Assembly: GCF_005377625.1 (NCBI RefSeq)
Contig: NZ_CP040098.1
Location: 2,287,501 to 2,351,500 of the forward strand
Length of the DNA: 64,000 nt
Direction: 5' to 3'
From: Desulfoglaeba alkanexedens ALDC
GTDB lineage: Bacteria; Desulfobacterota; Syntrophobacteria; Syntrophobacterales; DSM-9756
Shown one piece after another: positions 18,846 through 27,002 of this stretch. A model generated the notes under the pieces. That model saw only the letters and a list, made by a program, of their open reading frames with translations. It did not search any database and was not told the DNA's origin. Each line of letters begins with the position of its first letter. Position 1 is the stretch's first letter. Both the position numbers and the translations under genes were made by a program.

Positions 18846-19110
18846 GAGCTTGTCCCAAAACAAGCTCATGAAAGTCGGGTTCTGAGGTTCCTTGTTTCCA
18901 CCTTGTTCCCAAGGTCCACCATCCACCTTGTTCCCAAGCTCCAGCTTGGGAACACAACTGTGTCGAAGCTCCAGCTTCGATTCCCGTGAAGCCGTGACCC
19001 ATCCCCTCGTTCCCAAGCTGGAGCTTGGGAACGAGGGGGAATCCTTTACAGGGAGGGAAGCTGGAGCTTCCCGGGCAGGGCGTTCCCAAGCTGGAGCTTG
19101 GGAACGAGGG
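18846..19110. repeat. REP cluster C with an adjoining palindrome
   Basis: GAGCTTGT-CCCAAA-ACAAGCTC (18846-18867) is a perfect palindrome. The adjoining 18855-18894 is repeated, inverted, at 28-67. REP 24-mers follow at 18930-18953, 19009-19032 and 19082-19105, joined by GAAGCT/AGCTTC hairpins. The pyrF-recD2 gap holds no gene. Confidence 0.85.
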
Positions 19111-19140
19111 GAAAGGCGATCGTCCCGGTGTTCCGTTATC

Positions 19141-19299
19141 GGTAGGAGCGGGCTTGCCCGCGACCCGTAAAGCCGGCCATGCCGCGTTGACCCTGGTCGC
19201 CGTCAAGCCGGCTCCTACTGCCGTTCGCGAACCGCCCCTACGCGAAAAAACGGACACCCCATCCCCAGCAGGGTGAAAGGTATCCTCAGACAACCTCTT
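19141..19299. repeat. Pseudomonas-REP-like motifs and a 77-bp repeat copy
   Basis: 19141-19167 and 19195-19219 are facing copies of the TAGGAGC..GGCTTGCC motif. 19223-19299 (GTTCGCGAACCG ... ACCTCTTG) is one of three copies of a repeat also found at 36592-36668 and, inverted and shorter, at 29871-29926. Confidence 0.75.
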
Positions 19300-19304
19300 G
19301 GCTT

Positions 19305-19334
19305 TGTCTAATGTCTAATGTCTAATGTCTAATG
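19305..19334. repeat. Heptamer tandem repeat at the recD2 3' end
   Basis: About four copies of TCTAATG. The recD2 stop codon (19329-19331) lies inside the array. The same array borders glnE at 2181-2207. Confidence 0.9.
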
Positions 19335-21518
19335 CGTGCTCCGTCCCGCCAGCCGTTCGGCGAGCAGCGTGAACCGCTTTTGGGTCCTGTCGTTCCGTAC
19401 GGCCATGGCCAACGCCTTCCGGGTCCCCACGATCACGACCAGTTTGCGGCCGCGGGTGACGGCCGTGTACAGCAGGTTGCGCTGGAGCATCATGTAGTGC
19501 TGGGGGTGAAGCGGCAGCACCACCGCCGGGTACTCGCTCCCCTGGGACTTGTGCACGGTCACGGCGTAGGCGTGGACCAGTTCCTCAACTTCGGAAAAAT
19601 CGTAGGCGACGGGCCGCCCGTCCACGGCCACGGTGAGTTCCTGTTCTTCCAGGTCCACCTTCAGGATTCGGCCCAAGTCGCCGTTGAAGACGTCTTTGTC
19701 GTAGTTGTTTCGGATCTGCATCACCTTGTCGCCTTGGCGGTAGAGGCGGTCCCCGCGTTGGATGGCGGTCCCGGAAGGGTTCAGCGCCTGCTGGAGGTCG
19801 CGGTTGAGGCGTTGGGCTCCCACGGTCCCGCGGTGCATGGGGGTGAGGATCTGCACGTCGTCGATGGGGTCAAGGCCGAATCGGGACGGGATCCGTTCGG
19901 TGCAGAGTCTGACGATGACGTTCAGGGCTTCTTCCGGGTTTTCTTTTTCGATGAAATAGAAATCCTGGAGCCCTTCGGAATCGTCCTGGAAAAGGGGCAT
20001 GCGTCCGTCTCGGATGCGGTGGGCGTTGACCACGATGCGGCTCCGGCGGGCCTGGCGGAAGATTTCGGTGAGGCGTACCACGGGAAAGACCCCGGATCGG
20101 ATGAGGTCCTGGAGGACGTTTCCCGGACCGACGGAAGGCAGTTGGTCCACGTCGCCCACGAACACCAGGGTGGCATGGGCAGGGACGGCCTTCACCAGGT
20201 GGTGAGCCAGAAGGCCGTCCAGCATGGAAGCTTCATCGATGACGACCAGATCCGCGTTCAGGGGCTTTTCTTCGTGGCGCTGAAAGCCCCCGGCGTGCGG
20301 GCTGAATTCCAGAAGGCGGTGGATGGTTGCGGCCGGGTGTCCGGTGGCTTCGTTCAGCCGTTTGGCGGCCCGGCCTGTAGGGGCGGCCAGGCAGACCCGG
20401 GCGTTCATGGTGCGGTAGGCGGCGAGAACGGCTCGGACCAGCGTGGTTTTGCCGGTTCCGGGACCGCCCGTGATGATGAGCACCCGGTCGGTGAGGGCCC
20501 TCTTTACGGCTTCTTCCTGGCTGGGGGCCAGGCGGAAGGGCAGGCGGCCATGGAGTCTTGAAAGGGCCTGGTCGGGGTCCACGCGCCGGGGCGGCAACGG
20601 GTAGTCGAGAAGCTGCCTGAGGCGCAGCGCGGTCTGCACTTCAGCCGTATGGTATCCTTTGAGGTAAAGGGCGAAGGAATCGGCGAAGGTTTCCGCGACG
20701 GCCGGGGGGAGGGTTTCGCGGAAGACGCGCCGATCTTCAATGAGGTGCGTGACGGCGCCTTCCAGCGTTTCGGCGGAGATGTTCAGCAATTCCCGGCCCT
20801 TTTCCAGAAGGAGACCCTGGGGCAGGCAGAAATGCCCTTCTTCGGTCGCCCTGAAAAGCAGGTAGAGGATTCCGGCTTCGGCTCGAACGGGCGAATCCGT
20901 TTCGAAGCCGAGGGCCCGGGCGATCTTGTCCGCCGTTACGAACCCGATGCCCGTGATGTCCATGGCGAGGCGATAAGGATTTTGCCGGACCACATCGAGT
21001 GAATCCCGCCCGTAGGTCTTGAAAATCCGGGTGGCGAAGGCGGCGCTCACACCGTGGCTCCTCAGAAACACCATGACCTGCCGGATTTCCTTCTGGTCTT
21101 CCCACGCCTTGCGGATCCGTTCGATGCGGTACGGCCCGATCCCTTCCACTTCCAGAAGTCGTTCGATGTCGGCGTCGATGACATCGAGGGTGTGTTCGCC
21201 GAAACAGGCGACGATGCGTCGGGCCATCACCGGTCCGATGCCCTTGATCAGGCCGGAACCCAGGTACTTTTCAATCCCGTCGGCTGTGGCGGGGGTCAGG
21301 GTTTCGTAGCGTTCCACCTGGAACTGCTCGCCATGGCGCGGGTGATGGCCCCAGCGGCCTTCCAGCCGGAGCGATTCGCCCGGGTTTACGGACACGAAGG
21401 TGCCCACCACGGTGACCGGATCCCGCCGGCCGGGAACGCGGAAGCGAAGGACGCTGAAGCCGTTTTCTTGGTTGGTGTAGGTGACCCGGTCCACCTGGCC
21501 GGTGAGTTCTTCCGCCAT
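19329..21518 (-). CDS. recD2: RecD2-type DNA helicase (RecD/TraA family)
   Basis: This 729-aa superfamily 1B helicase moves 5' to 3' on single-stranded DNA and acts in repair outside RecBCD. It has the long N-terminal region that separates RecD2 from RecD: an OB-like start and helix-hairpin-helix motifs (GIGPVMARRIV, EVEGIGPYRIERI). Walker A is ITGGPGTGKTT near residue 352, Walker B is LVVIDEASM, and VHKSQGSEYPAV marks motif V/VI. ATG 21518 is preferred to TTG 21551. Its 3' end sits in a heptamer microsatellite. Confidence 0.93.
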   Translation of the reverse strand: MAEELTGQVDRVTYTNQENGFSVLRFRVPGRRDPVTVVGTFVSVNPGESLRLEGRWGHHPRHGEQFQVERYETLTPATADGIEKYLGSGLIKGIGPVMARRIVACFGEHTLDVIDADIERLLEVEGIGPYRIERIRKAWEDQKEIRQVMVFLRSHGVSAAFATRIFKTYGRDSLDVVRQNPYRLAMDITGIGFVTADKIARALGFETDSPVRAEAGILYLLFRATEEGHFCLPQGLLLEKGRELLNISAETLEGAVTHLIEDRRVFRETLPPAVAETFADSFALYLKGYHTAEVQTALRLRQLLDYPLPPRRVDPDQALSRLHGRLPFRLAPSQEEAVKRALTDRVLIITGGPGTGKTTLVRAVLAAYRTMNARVCLAAPTGRAAKRLNEATGHPAATIHRLLEFSPHAGGFQRHEEKPLNADLVVIDEASMLDGLLAHHLVKAVPAHATLVFVGDVDQLPSVGPGNVLQDLIRSGVFPVVRLTEIFRQARRSRIVVNAHRIRDGRMPLFQDDSEGLQDFYFIEKENPEEALNVIVRLCTERIPSRFGLDPIDDVQILTPMHRGTVGAQRLNRDLQQALNPSGTAIQRGDRLYRQGDKVMQIRNNYDKDVFNGDLGRILKVDLEEQELTVAVDGRPVAYDFSEVEELVHAYAVTVHKSQGSEYPAVVLPLHPQHYMMLQRNLLYTAVTRGRKLVVIVGTRKALAMAVRNDRTQKRFTLLAERLAGRSTH

Positions 21519-21645
21519 AACGTTCCGTCCGATATGCTTTTGACAATCCAAAGACAGGTGTTAAAATAACACTAAAAAAGAGGCGAAAAAAGCTGAGAAG
21601 CCCTTTGAGGGGCGGCTGGATTCCAAGGACGGGAAGGGGTGCTGC

Positions 21646-21879
21646 ATGTCCCTGTACATCAAGACGGAAGATTATCACAAATACGGGATCAGCAAGTATT
21701 CCGACCTGGCGCTGGTGCGCGCCGCGGTTCAAAAAGAGCTGAACATTGACCCGGTGTTTGTCCGTTTCGTGAACCGTCACGAATACATCCGAGTGGATTT
21801 CCTTTCTCCCCGGCCCAGGAAGCGTTCTCGAGGCCGCGGGCCGCAGCGCCAGAAGGCGCAACGCAGGAACAATTTTTGA
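21646..21879 (+). CDS. Small basic protein of unknown function
   Basis: This 77-aa protein has a mixed alpha/beta N-terminal half (SLYIKTEDYHKYGISKYSDL) and a strongly basic tail rich in Arg, Lys and Gln (RPRKRSRGRGPQRQ) that could bind nucleic acid. A ribosome binding site (AAGGGG) precedes ATG 21646. It lies between recD2 (divergent) and the trp promoter. I do not recognise the family. Confidence 0.6.
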   Translation: MSLYIKTEDYHKYGISKYSDLALVRAAVQKELNIDPVFVRFVNRHEYIRVDFLSPRPRKRSRGRGPQRQKAQRRNNF

Positions 21880-21928
21880 GAGGGCGGCGTCCGGGGCGCC
21901 CGGCTGTTCCGGGCTCCGAAAAAAAATC

Positions 21929-21957
21929 TTGACGCCTTCCGGGATCACTTTTAAAGT
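21929..21957 (+). promoter_or_regulatory. trp operon sigma-70 promoter
   Basis: TTGACG (21929-21934) and TAAAGT (21952-21957) are separated by exactly 17 bp, 37 bp before the leader peptide start. No TrpR-like operator was recognised. Confidence 0.8.
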
Positions 21958-21993
21958 CGCCGTGTTGAATTCAAGGGAACGGGAAGGTTTTTC

Positions 21994-22086
21994 ATGAACG
22001 GAGTGCAGTCGTTTCAAGTTTGTTTTTGGTGCTGGTGGTGGAGCCGCCCGCTTCGAGGGTGCGCCGACGGGAGGACGTCCGGCTGA
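21994..22086 (+). CDS. trpL: trp operon leader peptide
   Basis: This 30-codon open frame encodes Trp at positions 12, 14, 15 and 16 (FWCWWWS), with GGGAAGG upstream of ATG 21994. Four Trp codons in five, followed by a strong terminator hairpin, are the hallmark of ribosome-mediated attenuation. Stalling at these codons under Trp shortage would favour an antiterminator and allow trpE expression. The frame is too short for routine gene callers. Confidence 0.92.
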   Translation: MNGVQSFQVCFWCWWWSRPLRGCADGRTSG

Positions 22087-22113
22087 ACCGCCAGCTTGAA
22101 TGATGTTCTCGAA

Positions 22114-22150
22114 GGACCGTGGGCCGCCCGGCCCACGGTCCTTTTGCTTT
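22114..22150 (+). terminator. trp attenuator (intrinsic terminator)
   Basis: A perfect 11-bp stem, GGACCGTGGGC / GCCCACGGTCC, encloses a 6-nt loop and is followed by TTTTGCTTTT. It begins 28 bp after the trpL stop, where the leader attenuator is expected. Confidence 0.92.
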
Positions 22151-22157
22151 TGACGAA

Positions 22158-22187
22158 GGCCGTGGGAGATCCTCCCCGGCCTTTTTT
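22158..22187 (+). terminator. Second hairpin with T6 in the trp leader
   Basis: GGCCG..GGGA-GATC-TCCC..CGGCC forms a second GC-rich hairpin followed directly by six T. It lies only 16 bp after the first attenuator and 40 bp before the next start codon. Confidence 0.75.
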
Positions 22188-22226
22188 CGTGGGTCGAACT
22201 GCTGAAAACGCCGAAGGAGAACCGTC

Positions 22227-22460
22227 ATGCTGGTGGTGATGCATCAGAAGGCCACGCAGGAACAGGTCGACAAGGTGGTGCAAGCCATCGAAGGGAAGGG
22301 CATGGCCGTCGGCGCCGACGGCCTGATGGTGGAAGCCCACCACCAGTCGGAGGCGGCGTTGAGCGACGGCGCGCAGTCGCTCCTGCCCGAGCAGTTCAAG
22401 CAGCTGTGCCGCGAAGCGAAACCTATTTTCGGCCTGTTTGCCGCGGCCAAGGAAGCATGA
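22227..22460 (+). CDS. Orphan N-terminal domain of DAHP synthase type (putative regulatory protein)
   Basis: This 77-aa protein begins MLVVMHQKATQEQVDKVVQA, which closely resembles the ferredoxin/ACT-like N-terminal regulatory domain of AroF-type DAHP synthases (MIVVM..ATxEQI...). The catalytic barrel is absent, and the C-terminal half (SLLPEQFKQLCREAKPIFG) does not match that barrel as far as I can tell. GAAGGAG precedes ATG 22227. It lies between the trp attenuator and trpE, 16 bp before trpE, so it is co-expressed with Trp synthesis. It could be a free-standing allosteric domain or a remnant of aroF. Confidence 0.65.
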   Translation: MLVVMHQKATQEQVDKVVQAIEGKGMAVGADGLMVEAHHQSEAALSDGAQSLLPEQFKQLCREAKPIFGLFAAAKEA

Positions 22461-22476
22461 AAGGGAGACGGTCTCG

Positions 22477-23952
22477 ATGGAACTGAATCGCTATCCGAGC
22501 CGGTCCAGATTCCTGGAATTGGCGAAAGCCGGAAATCTTGTTCCAGTCTGCGTGGAAGTGCTCGCGGACACGGAAACTCCCGTGTCGGCCCTGGCCAAAC
22601 TCCGGCGGGCCGGAAGGCCGGCGTTTCTCCTGGAAAGTGTCGAAGGCGGGGAGCGGTGGGGCCGCTACAGCTTCCTCGGAACGTCCGCCCATTGCCACCT
22701 CAAGGTGTTCGCCGATACGGTGAGTATCGAAAATGACCACGAAACCGAAAGGGTTCTGCATCGGGGCGATCCCCTGGCCGTACTCCGTGACGTCATGAGC
22801 CGGTACCGTCCGGTTTCGCTCCCCGAACTGCCGCGCTTCTGGGGCGGGCTCGTCGGTTACCTCACCTACGAAACCGTCGCCTTTTTCGAAAGGATTCCCC
22901 ACCGGCTGCCGAAAGATCGTCCTTTCGCGCATTTCATCGTGACCGACGATCTGCTGATCTTCGATAATGTCCGCCACACCCTCACCCTGGTCGCTCACGC
23001 CTTCCTGGAAGACGGAACGGACTTGGAAGCGGCTTTCGATCGGGCCAACGATCGGCTGAGGGTGCTTGTGGAGGCGCTATCCCGTCCGCTGCCGTGCATT
23101 CATGGTGAGAAGACGAATCGCTCCGGGACCCTGGAAACGCCGGTATCCCCGGATGCCTTTCGCGCCCGGGTCGCACGCATCAAGGACTACATCGAAGCGG
23201 GCGACGTGATCCAGACGGTGATTTCCCAGCCCTTTGTGCTGGCCGACGCCCCGGACCCGTGGCAGCTGTACCGGGCTCAGCGGTACGTGAACCCGTCGCC
23301 CTACATGTTCTTCCTGGAATTGGGCGATTTGGTGCTCGTGGGATCGTCGCCGGAGACCATGGTGCGCCTCGAACACGGAACGGCGACCCTTCGGCCCATC
23401 GCCGGCACCCGCCCGCGCGGCGCCACCGAACAGGACGACCGGCGCCTTGCCGACGAACTGCTCCGGGATCCCAAGGAACGCGCCGAACACCTGATGCTCG
23501 TGGACCTCGGCCGGAACGACCTCGGCCGTGTGGCCGAAGTGGGCACCGTTCAGGTGACCGACCTCATGATCGTCGAACGCTACTCTCATGTGATGCACCT
23601 TGTTTCCAATATTTCCTGCGACTTGAAAAAGGGCTGCGACGCCTGGGATCTCCTTCGGGCCACCTTCCCGGCGGGAACCCTTTCCGGAGCGCCTAAAATC
23701 CGCGCCATGGAAATCATCGCGGAATTGGAAGAGGCACCGCGGGGTCCCTACGGCGGAGCCATCGGCTACGTGTCGTTTACCGGAAACATGGATCTGGCCA
23801 TCACCATCCGGACCGCCGTCATCGAAAACGGGCGGCTCATCGTCCAGGCCGGCGCGGGCGTGGTGGCGGATTCCGACCCGGAACGGGAACGTCAGGAAAC
23901 CGTGAACAAGGCTATGGCCATTCAGCGGGCGGTGGAACTGGTCGGTCGATGA
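22477..23952 (+). CDS. trpE: Anthranilate synthase component I
   Basis: TrpE converts chorismate to anthranilate with ammonia from TrpG. The 491-aa enzyme has the N-terminal LLES motif (residues 46-49) that forms the Trp feedback site in this family, and a chorismate-binding domain. Conserved motifs include PSPYMFFLELGDLVLVGSSP, RPIAGTRPRG, DLGRNDLGRV and FPAGTLSGAPKIRAME, and the C-terminal AGAGVVADSDPE is complete. ATG 22477 with GGGAGA upstream is chosen. It is the first enzyme gene of the operon. Confidence 0.95.
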   Translation: MELNRYPSRSRFLELAKAGNLVPVCVEVLADTETPVSALAKLRRAGRPAFLLESVEGGERWGRYSFLGTSAHCHLKVFADTVSIENDHETERVLHRGDPLAVLRDVMSRYRPVSLPELPRFWGGLVGYLTYETVAFFERIPHRLPKDRPFAHFIVTDDLLIFDNVRHTLTLVAHAFLEDGTDLEAAFDRANDRLRVLVEALSRPLPCIHGEKTNRSGTLETPVSPDAFRARVARIKDYIEAGDVIQTVISQPFVLADAPDPWQLYRAQRYVNPSPYMFFLELGDLVLVGSSPETMVRLEHGTATLRPIAGTRPRGATEQDDRRLADELLRDPKERAEHLMLVDLGRNDLGRVAEVGTVQVTDLMIVERYSHVMHLVSNISCDLKKGCDAWDLLRATFPAGTLSGAPKIRAMEIIAELEEAPRGPYGGAIGYVSFTGNMDLAITIRTAVIENGRLIVQAGAGVVADSDPERERQETVNKAMAIQRAVELVGR

Positions 23953-24004
23953 AGGGGTGAAGCGGTGGATGGAGCTGTGGACGGAGGAGGGTGCAGATCT
24001 TTTG

Positions 24005-24225
24005 CTTCTTGTTCCCAAGCTCCAGCTTGGGAACACAATTGTGCAGAAGCTCCAGCTTCGGTGAGGCCGTTCCCAAGCCAGAGTTTGGGAACGAGGGGAA
24101 AGACCACTTCGAGATCCTGGCGAGCTCCCTAGAAAGACAGCGCGTTTCAGCTGTAGCAGGAGGGAAGCTGGAGCTTCCCGGGCAGGTCGTTCCCAAGCTG
24201 GAGCTTGGGAACGAGGGGAAACGGA
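24005..24225. repeat. REP cluster D with RAYT remnant inside the trp operon
   Basis: Perfect 24-mers lie at 24011-24034 and 24189-24212, with an imperfect copy at 24068-24091. Between them, 24099-24150 reads KDHFEILASSLERQR, matching KDHFEILAGSLR of the transposase remnant at 40608. The insertion widens the trpE-trpG gap to 370 bp in an otherwise compact operon. Confidence 0.85.
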
Positions 24226-24322
24226 GCTGATGCGCTTGCTGCTTCAAGGCCATCTGGATCTACCTCAGAGGGTCACCCTGGATGTCGTTCTAAAAGATTC
24301 GCACCCGACGGAGGAAACAGTC

Positions 24323-24898
24323 ATGGTGGTGATGATCGACAACTATGATTCTTTTACCTATAACCTGGTGCAGTATCTTCAGATGCTTGGAAGCGACGTC
24401 CGGGTGATTCGAAACGACGCGGCTTCCGTCCGGGAAATTCTTTCCTGGAACCCCAAGGCCGTCGTCATTTCCCCAGGCCCGGGGCGGCCGGAAGACGCGG
24501 GGGTTTCCGTCGCGCTCATCCGGGAATCCAACGGTTCGGTGCCGATCTTGGGGGTCTGCCTGGGTCACCAGGCCATCGCCGTGGCTTTCGGCGGCGTCGT
24601 AGGCAAAGCCAAGCGCCTCATGCACGGAAAGATCTCATCGATTACGACCGACGGGAAGCGCATTTTTTCGGGGATCAAGAGCCCATTCGACGCCATGCGC
24701 TACCACTCGCTGGCGGTCGCTCGAAACCCGCTGCCCGCCTGCTTGGAAGTGACCGCGGAATCCGAGGACGGCGAAATCATGGGCATCCGCCACAAGGAAT
24801 ACCCCGTCGAAGGAATCCAGTTCCATCCGGAATCCATCATGACGCTTGTGGGAAAGCGCATCCTCAGAAACTTTTTGCGGGACGCGGGAGCGCTCTGA
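24323..24898 (+). CDS. trpG: Anthranilate synthase component II (glutamine amidotransferase)
   Basis: TrpG hydrolyses glutamine and passes ammonia to TrpE. The 191-aa class I amidotransferase has MIDNYDSFTYNLVQYL at the start, the nucleophile Cys in GVCLGHQAI, and the His-Glu pair in QFHPESIM. GGAGG lies eight bases before ATG 24323. A longer frame from 24230 starts inside repeat-derived sequence and is not supported. It may also serve folate synthesis as PabA. Confidence 0.94.
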   Translation: MVVMIDNYDSFTYNLVQYLQMLGSDVRVIRNDAASVREILSWNPKAVVISPGPGRPEDAGVSVALIRESNGSVPILGVCLGHQAIAVAFGGVVGKAKRLMHGKISSITTDGKRIFSGIKSPFDAMRYHSLAVARNPLPACLEVTAESEDGEIMGIRHKEYPVEGIQFHPESIMTLVGKRILRNFLRDAGAL

Positions 24899-25010
24899 AA
24901 AGCCGTTTCCCATCGGATTCCCAGGAGGCGATGGAGGGACCGGTTTACCGGCGATCCAACGGGAGTGCCGGAAGATGGAACGCCAAGGAAAGGAGTGGAC
25001 CGAGGTGACC

Positions 25011-26030
25011 ATGTTTCAAGAGAGCCTTCGCCGGATCGTTCGCAGGGAGGACCTGGAGGAAGAAACCATGACAGCCGTCATGGATTCGCTCATGTCCGGG
25101 GAGATCACCGAATCCCAGATCGGGGCCCTCATGGCGGCGCTGGCCACCAAGGGTGAAACGTTTGCGGAGCTTGCGGGCGCGGCCCGGGCCATGCGCCGGA
25201 AGGCGCAGCGGGTCCAGGTGTCGGCGTCGACGGTGGTGGACACGTGCGGGACCGGAGGCGACGGTGCCCAGACCTTCAACATTTCCACGGCCGCAGCGTT
25301 TGTGGTGGCCGGAGCCGGGGTGACCGTGGCCAAGCACGGAAACCGGTCCGTTTCCAGCAAGTGTGGCAGTGCGGACGTTCTGGAGGCCTTGGGCATGCGG
25401 GTGGAGCTGGACCCGGAGCTTGTGGAGGAAGCCATACGGGAACTGGGCGTGGGGTTTCTGTTTGCGCCGGTTTTCCACGGAGCCATGCGATACGCGGCTA
25501 AGCCACGAAAAGAAGTGGGCATCCGGTCGATCTTTAACATGTTGGGACCGCTCACCAACCCCGCCGGCGCCAACTGTCAGCTCATCGGAGTGTACGCTCC
25601 GGAGCTTACGGAAATGTTCGCTCAGGCGCTCCGGCTTCTGGGAGCACGCCGCGCTCTGGTGGTGCACGGCCACGACGGTCTGGATGAAATTTCCGTCTGC
25701 GCGCCGACGCGCATCACGGAATTGGCCGATGGAACGTGCCGCACCTACGACGTGACCCCCGAACAGCTCCTGGGGCGGACGGCGTCTCCGGACGACCTGG
25801 CGGGGGGCGACCCGGAAACCAACGCGGGCATCCTCCGGGCGGTGCTCGAAGGGGAAAAGGGTCCTCGCCGGGACGTGGTGGTGGTAAATGCAGGCGCGGC
25901 GCTCATTGCGGCCGGTGTGGCTGGAGACTTTCGCGAGGGCATGGCGGCGGCCGAACGGGCCATCGACGGAAGGGCCGCCTTGGGCAAGCTGGACGCCCTC
26001 ATCCGGTTCACAAGGGATCACGCGGGCTGA
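25011..26030 (+). CDS. trpD: Anthranilate phosphoribosyltransferase
   Basis: TrpD joins anthranilate to PRPP. The 339-aa protein has the PRPP-binding GTGGDGAQTFNISTA motif, the substrate loop KHGNRSVSSKCGSADVLEALG and the ARRALVVHGHDGLDE motif. ATG 25011 with GAGGTG upstream fits the usual N-terminus; ATG 24975 would add 12 residues. It lies 112 bp after trpG. Confidence 0.95.
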   Translation: MFQESLRRIVRREDLEEETMTAVMDSLMSGEITESQIGALMAALATKGETFAELAGAARAMRRKAQRVQVSASTVVDTCGTGGDGAQTFNISTAAAFVVAGAGVTVAKHGNRSVSSKCGSADVLEALGMRVELDPELVEEAIRELGVGFLFAPVFHGAMRYAAKPRKEVGIRSIFNMLGPLTNPAGANCQLIGVYAPELTEMFAQALRLLGARRALVVHGHDGLDEISVCAPTRITELADGTCRTYDVTPEQLLGRTASPDDLAGGDPETNAGILRAVLEGEKGPRRDVVVVNAGAALIAAGVAGDFREGMAAAERAIDGRAALGKLDALIRFTRDHAG

Positions 26031-26078
26031 GAGCACGGCCGCGAAGCCTTCTCGTCAACTTCTAACTCAGGGTGTTCC

Positions 26079-26906
26079 ATGGAAACGGATTTCCTTTCGC
26101 GGATTCTCCGAAAAAAGCAGGAAGAAGTGGACGCCGCTCGAAAACGGGTCCCGGAAGCGGTGTTGCGGGAACGAGCTGAAGGCAGGAAGGACCGAAGGCC
26201 GTTTCTGGAGCGGCTGGCATCGCCCGGGCCGTGGGGCGTCAATGTCATCGCCGAAATCAAGCGCGCGTCGCCGTCCAAGGGGCCGCTTCGCCCGAACCTG
26301 GACCCGGCGGCTCTCGCCCGATCCTACCAACGGGGCGGTGCCGCCGCGCTTTCGGTCCTCACCGACGGCCCTCACTTTCGAGGCTCTCTGGACGATCTAA
26401 AGGCCGCCCGCAGTGCCGTGGGGCTTCCCGTTCTTCGGAAAGACTTCATGGTGTCCACCTACCAGATCTACGAAGCGGGGGCGTGGGGAGCCGACGCAGT
26501 GCTCCTCATCGTCCGTGCCCTGGACGACGGCTTTCTGCGCGATGCCCTGGCACTGTGCCGGGACACGGGCTTGGACGCTCTGGTGGAAGTGCATGCGGAA
26601 GACGAACTGGATCGTGCCGTCGAGGCCGGAGCGCGGCTCATCGGGATCAACAACCGGGACCTAAAGACTTTTGAAACGAATCTGGAAACCAGCCTTCGGC
26701 TTGCGAGGCGCCTCGGTGAGGGCCGGATTCCCGTTGCCGAAAGCGGCATTCGGGACCGTTCGGACGTGGAACGGCTTCTCAAAGGCGGCGTCCGAAACTT
26801 CCTTGTAGGGGAGACCCTGGTCAGGGCTTCCGATCCGGAGGCTTGCCTGAGGGCGTTGGTTTGGGGGCGGCGCGACGACTCGGCGCCCTCTGAGCCTCCG
26901 CGGTGA
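26079..26906 (+). CDS. trpC: Indole-3-glycerol phosphate synthase
   Basis: TrpC closes the indole ring from CdRP. The 275-aa TIM barrel has the catalytic VIAEIKRASPSKG motif (Lys), LRKDFMV (Lys), LVEVHAEDEL (Glu) and GINNRDLKTFE, with AESGIRDRSDVERL at the phosphate site. It is a separate protein, not fused to trpF. It lies 48 bp after trpD. Confidence 0.95.
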   Translation: METDFLSRILRKKQEEVDAARKRVPEAVLRERAEGRKDRRPFLERLASPGPWGVNVIAEIKRASPSKGPLRPNLDPAALARSYQRGGAAALSVLTDGPHFRGSLDDLKAARSAVGLPVLRKDFMVSTYQIYEAGAWGADAVLLIVRALDDGFLRDALALCRDTGLDALVEVHAEDELDRAVEAGARLIGINNRDLKTFETNLETSLRLARRLGEGRIPVAESGIRDRSDVERLLKGGVRNFLVGETLVRASDPEACLRALVWGRRDDSAPSEPPR

Positions 26907-27002
26907 ATCTCAAGGCTGGATGCGGGGAGTTCCCGTCGCAGCACGGGCGTGACGGGACGGAATGCGCCTCAACGCGCGAAGTAGAGGCCGCATGGGGATG
27001 TC

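Noticed and set aside
24230-24322. Extended N-terminus of trpG
   Set aside because: It begins next to repeat-derived sequence; the conserved start MVVMIDNYDSF follows a clear GGAGG.
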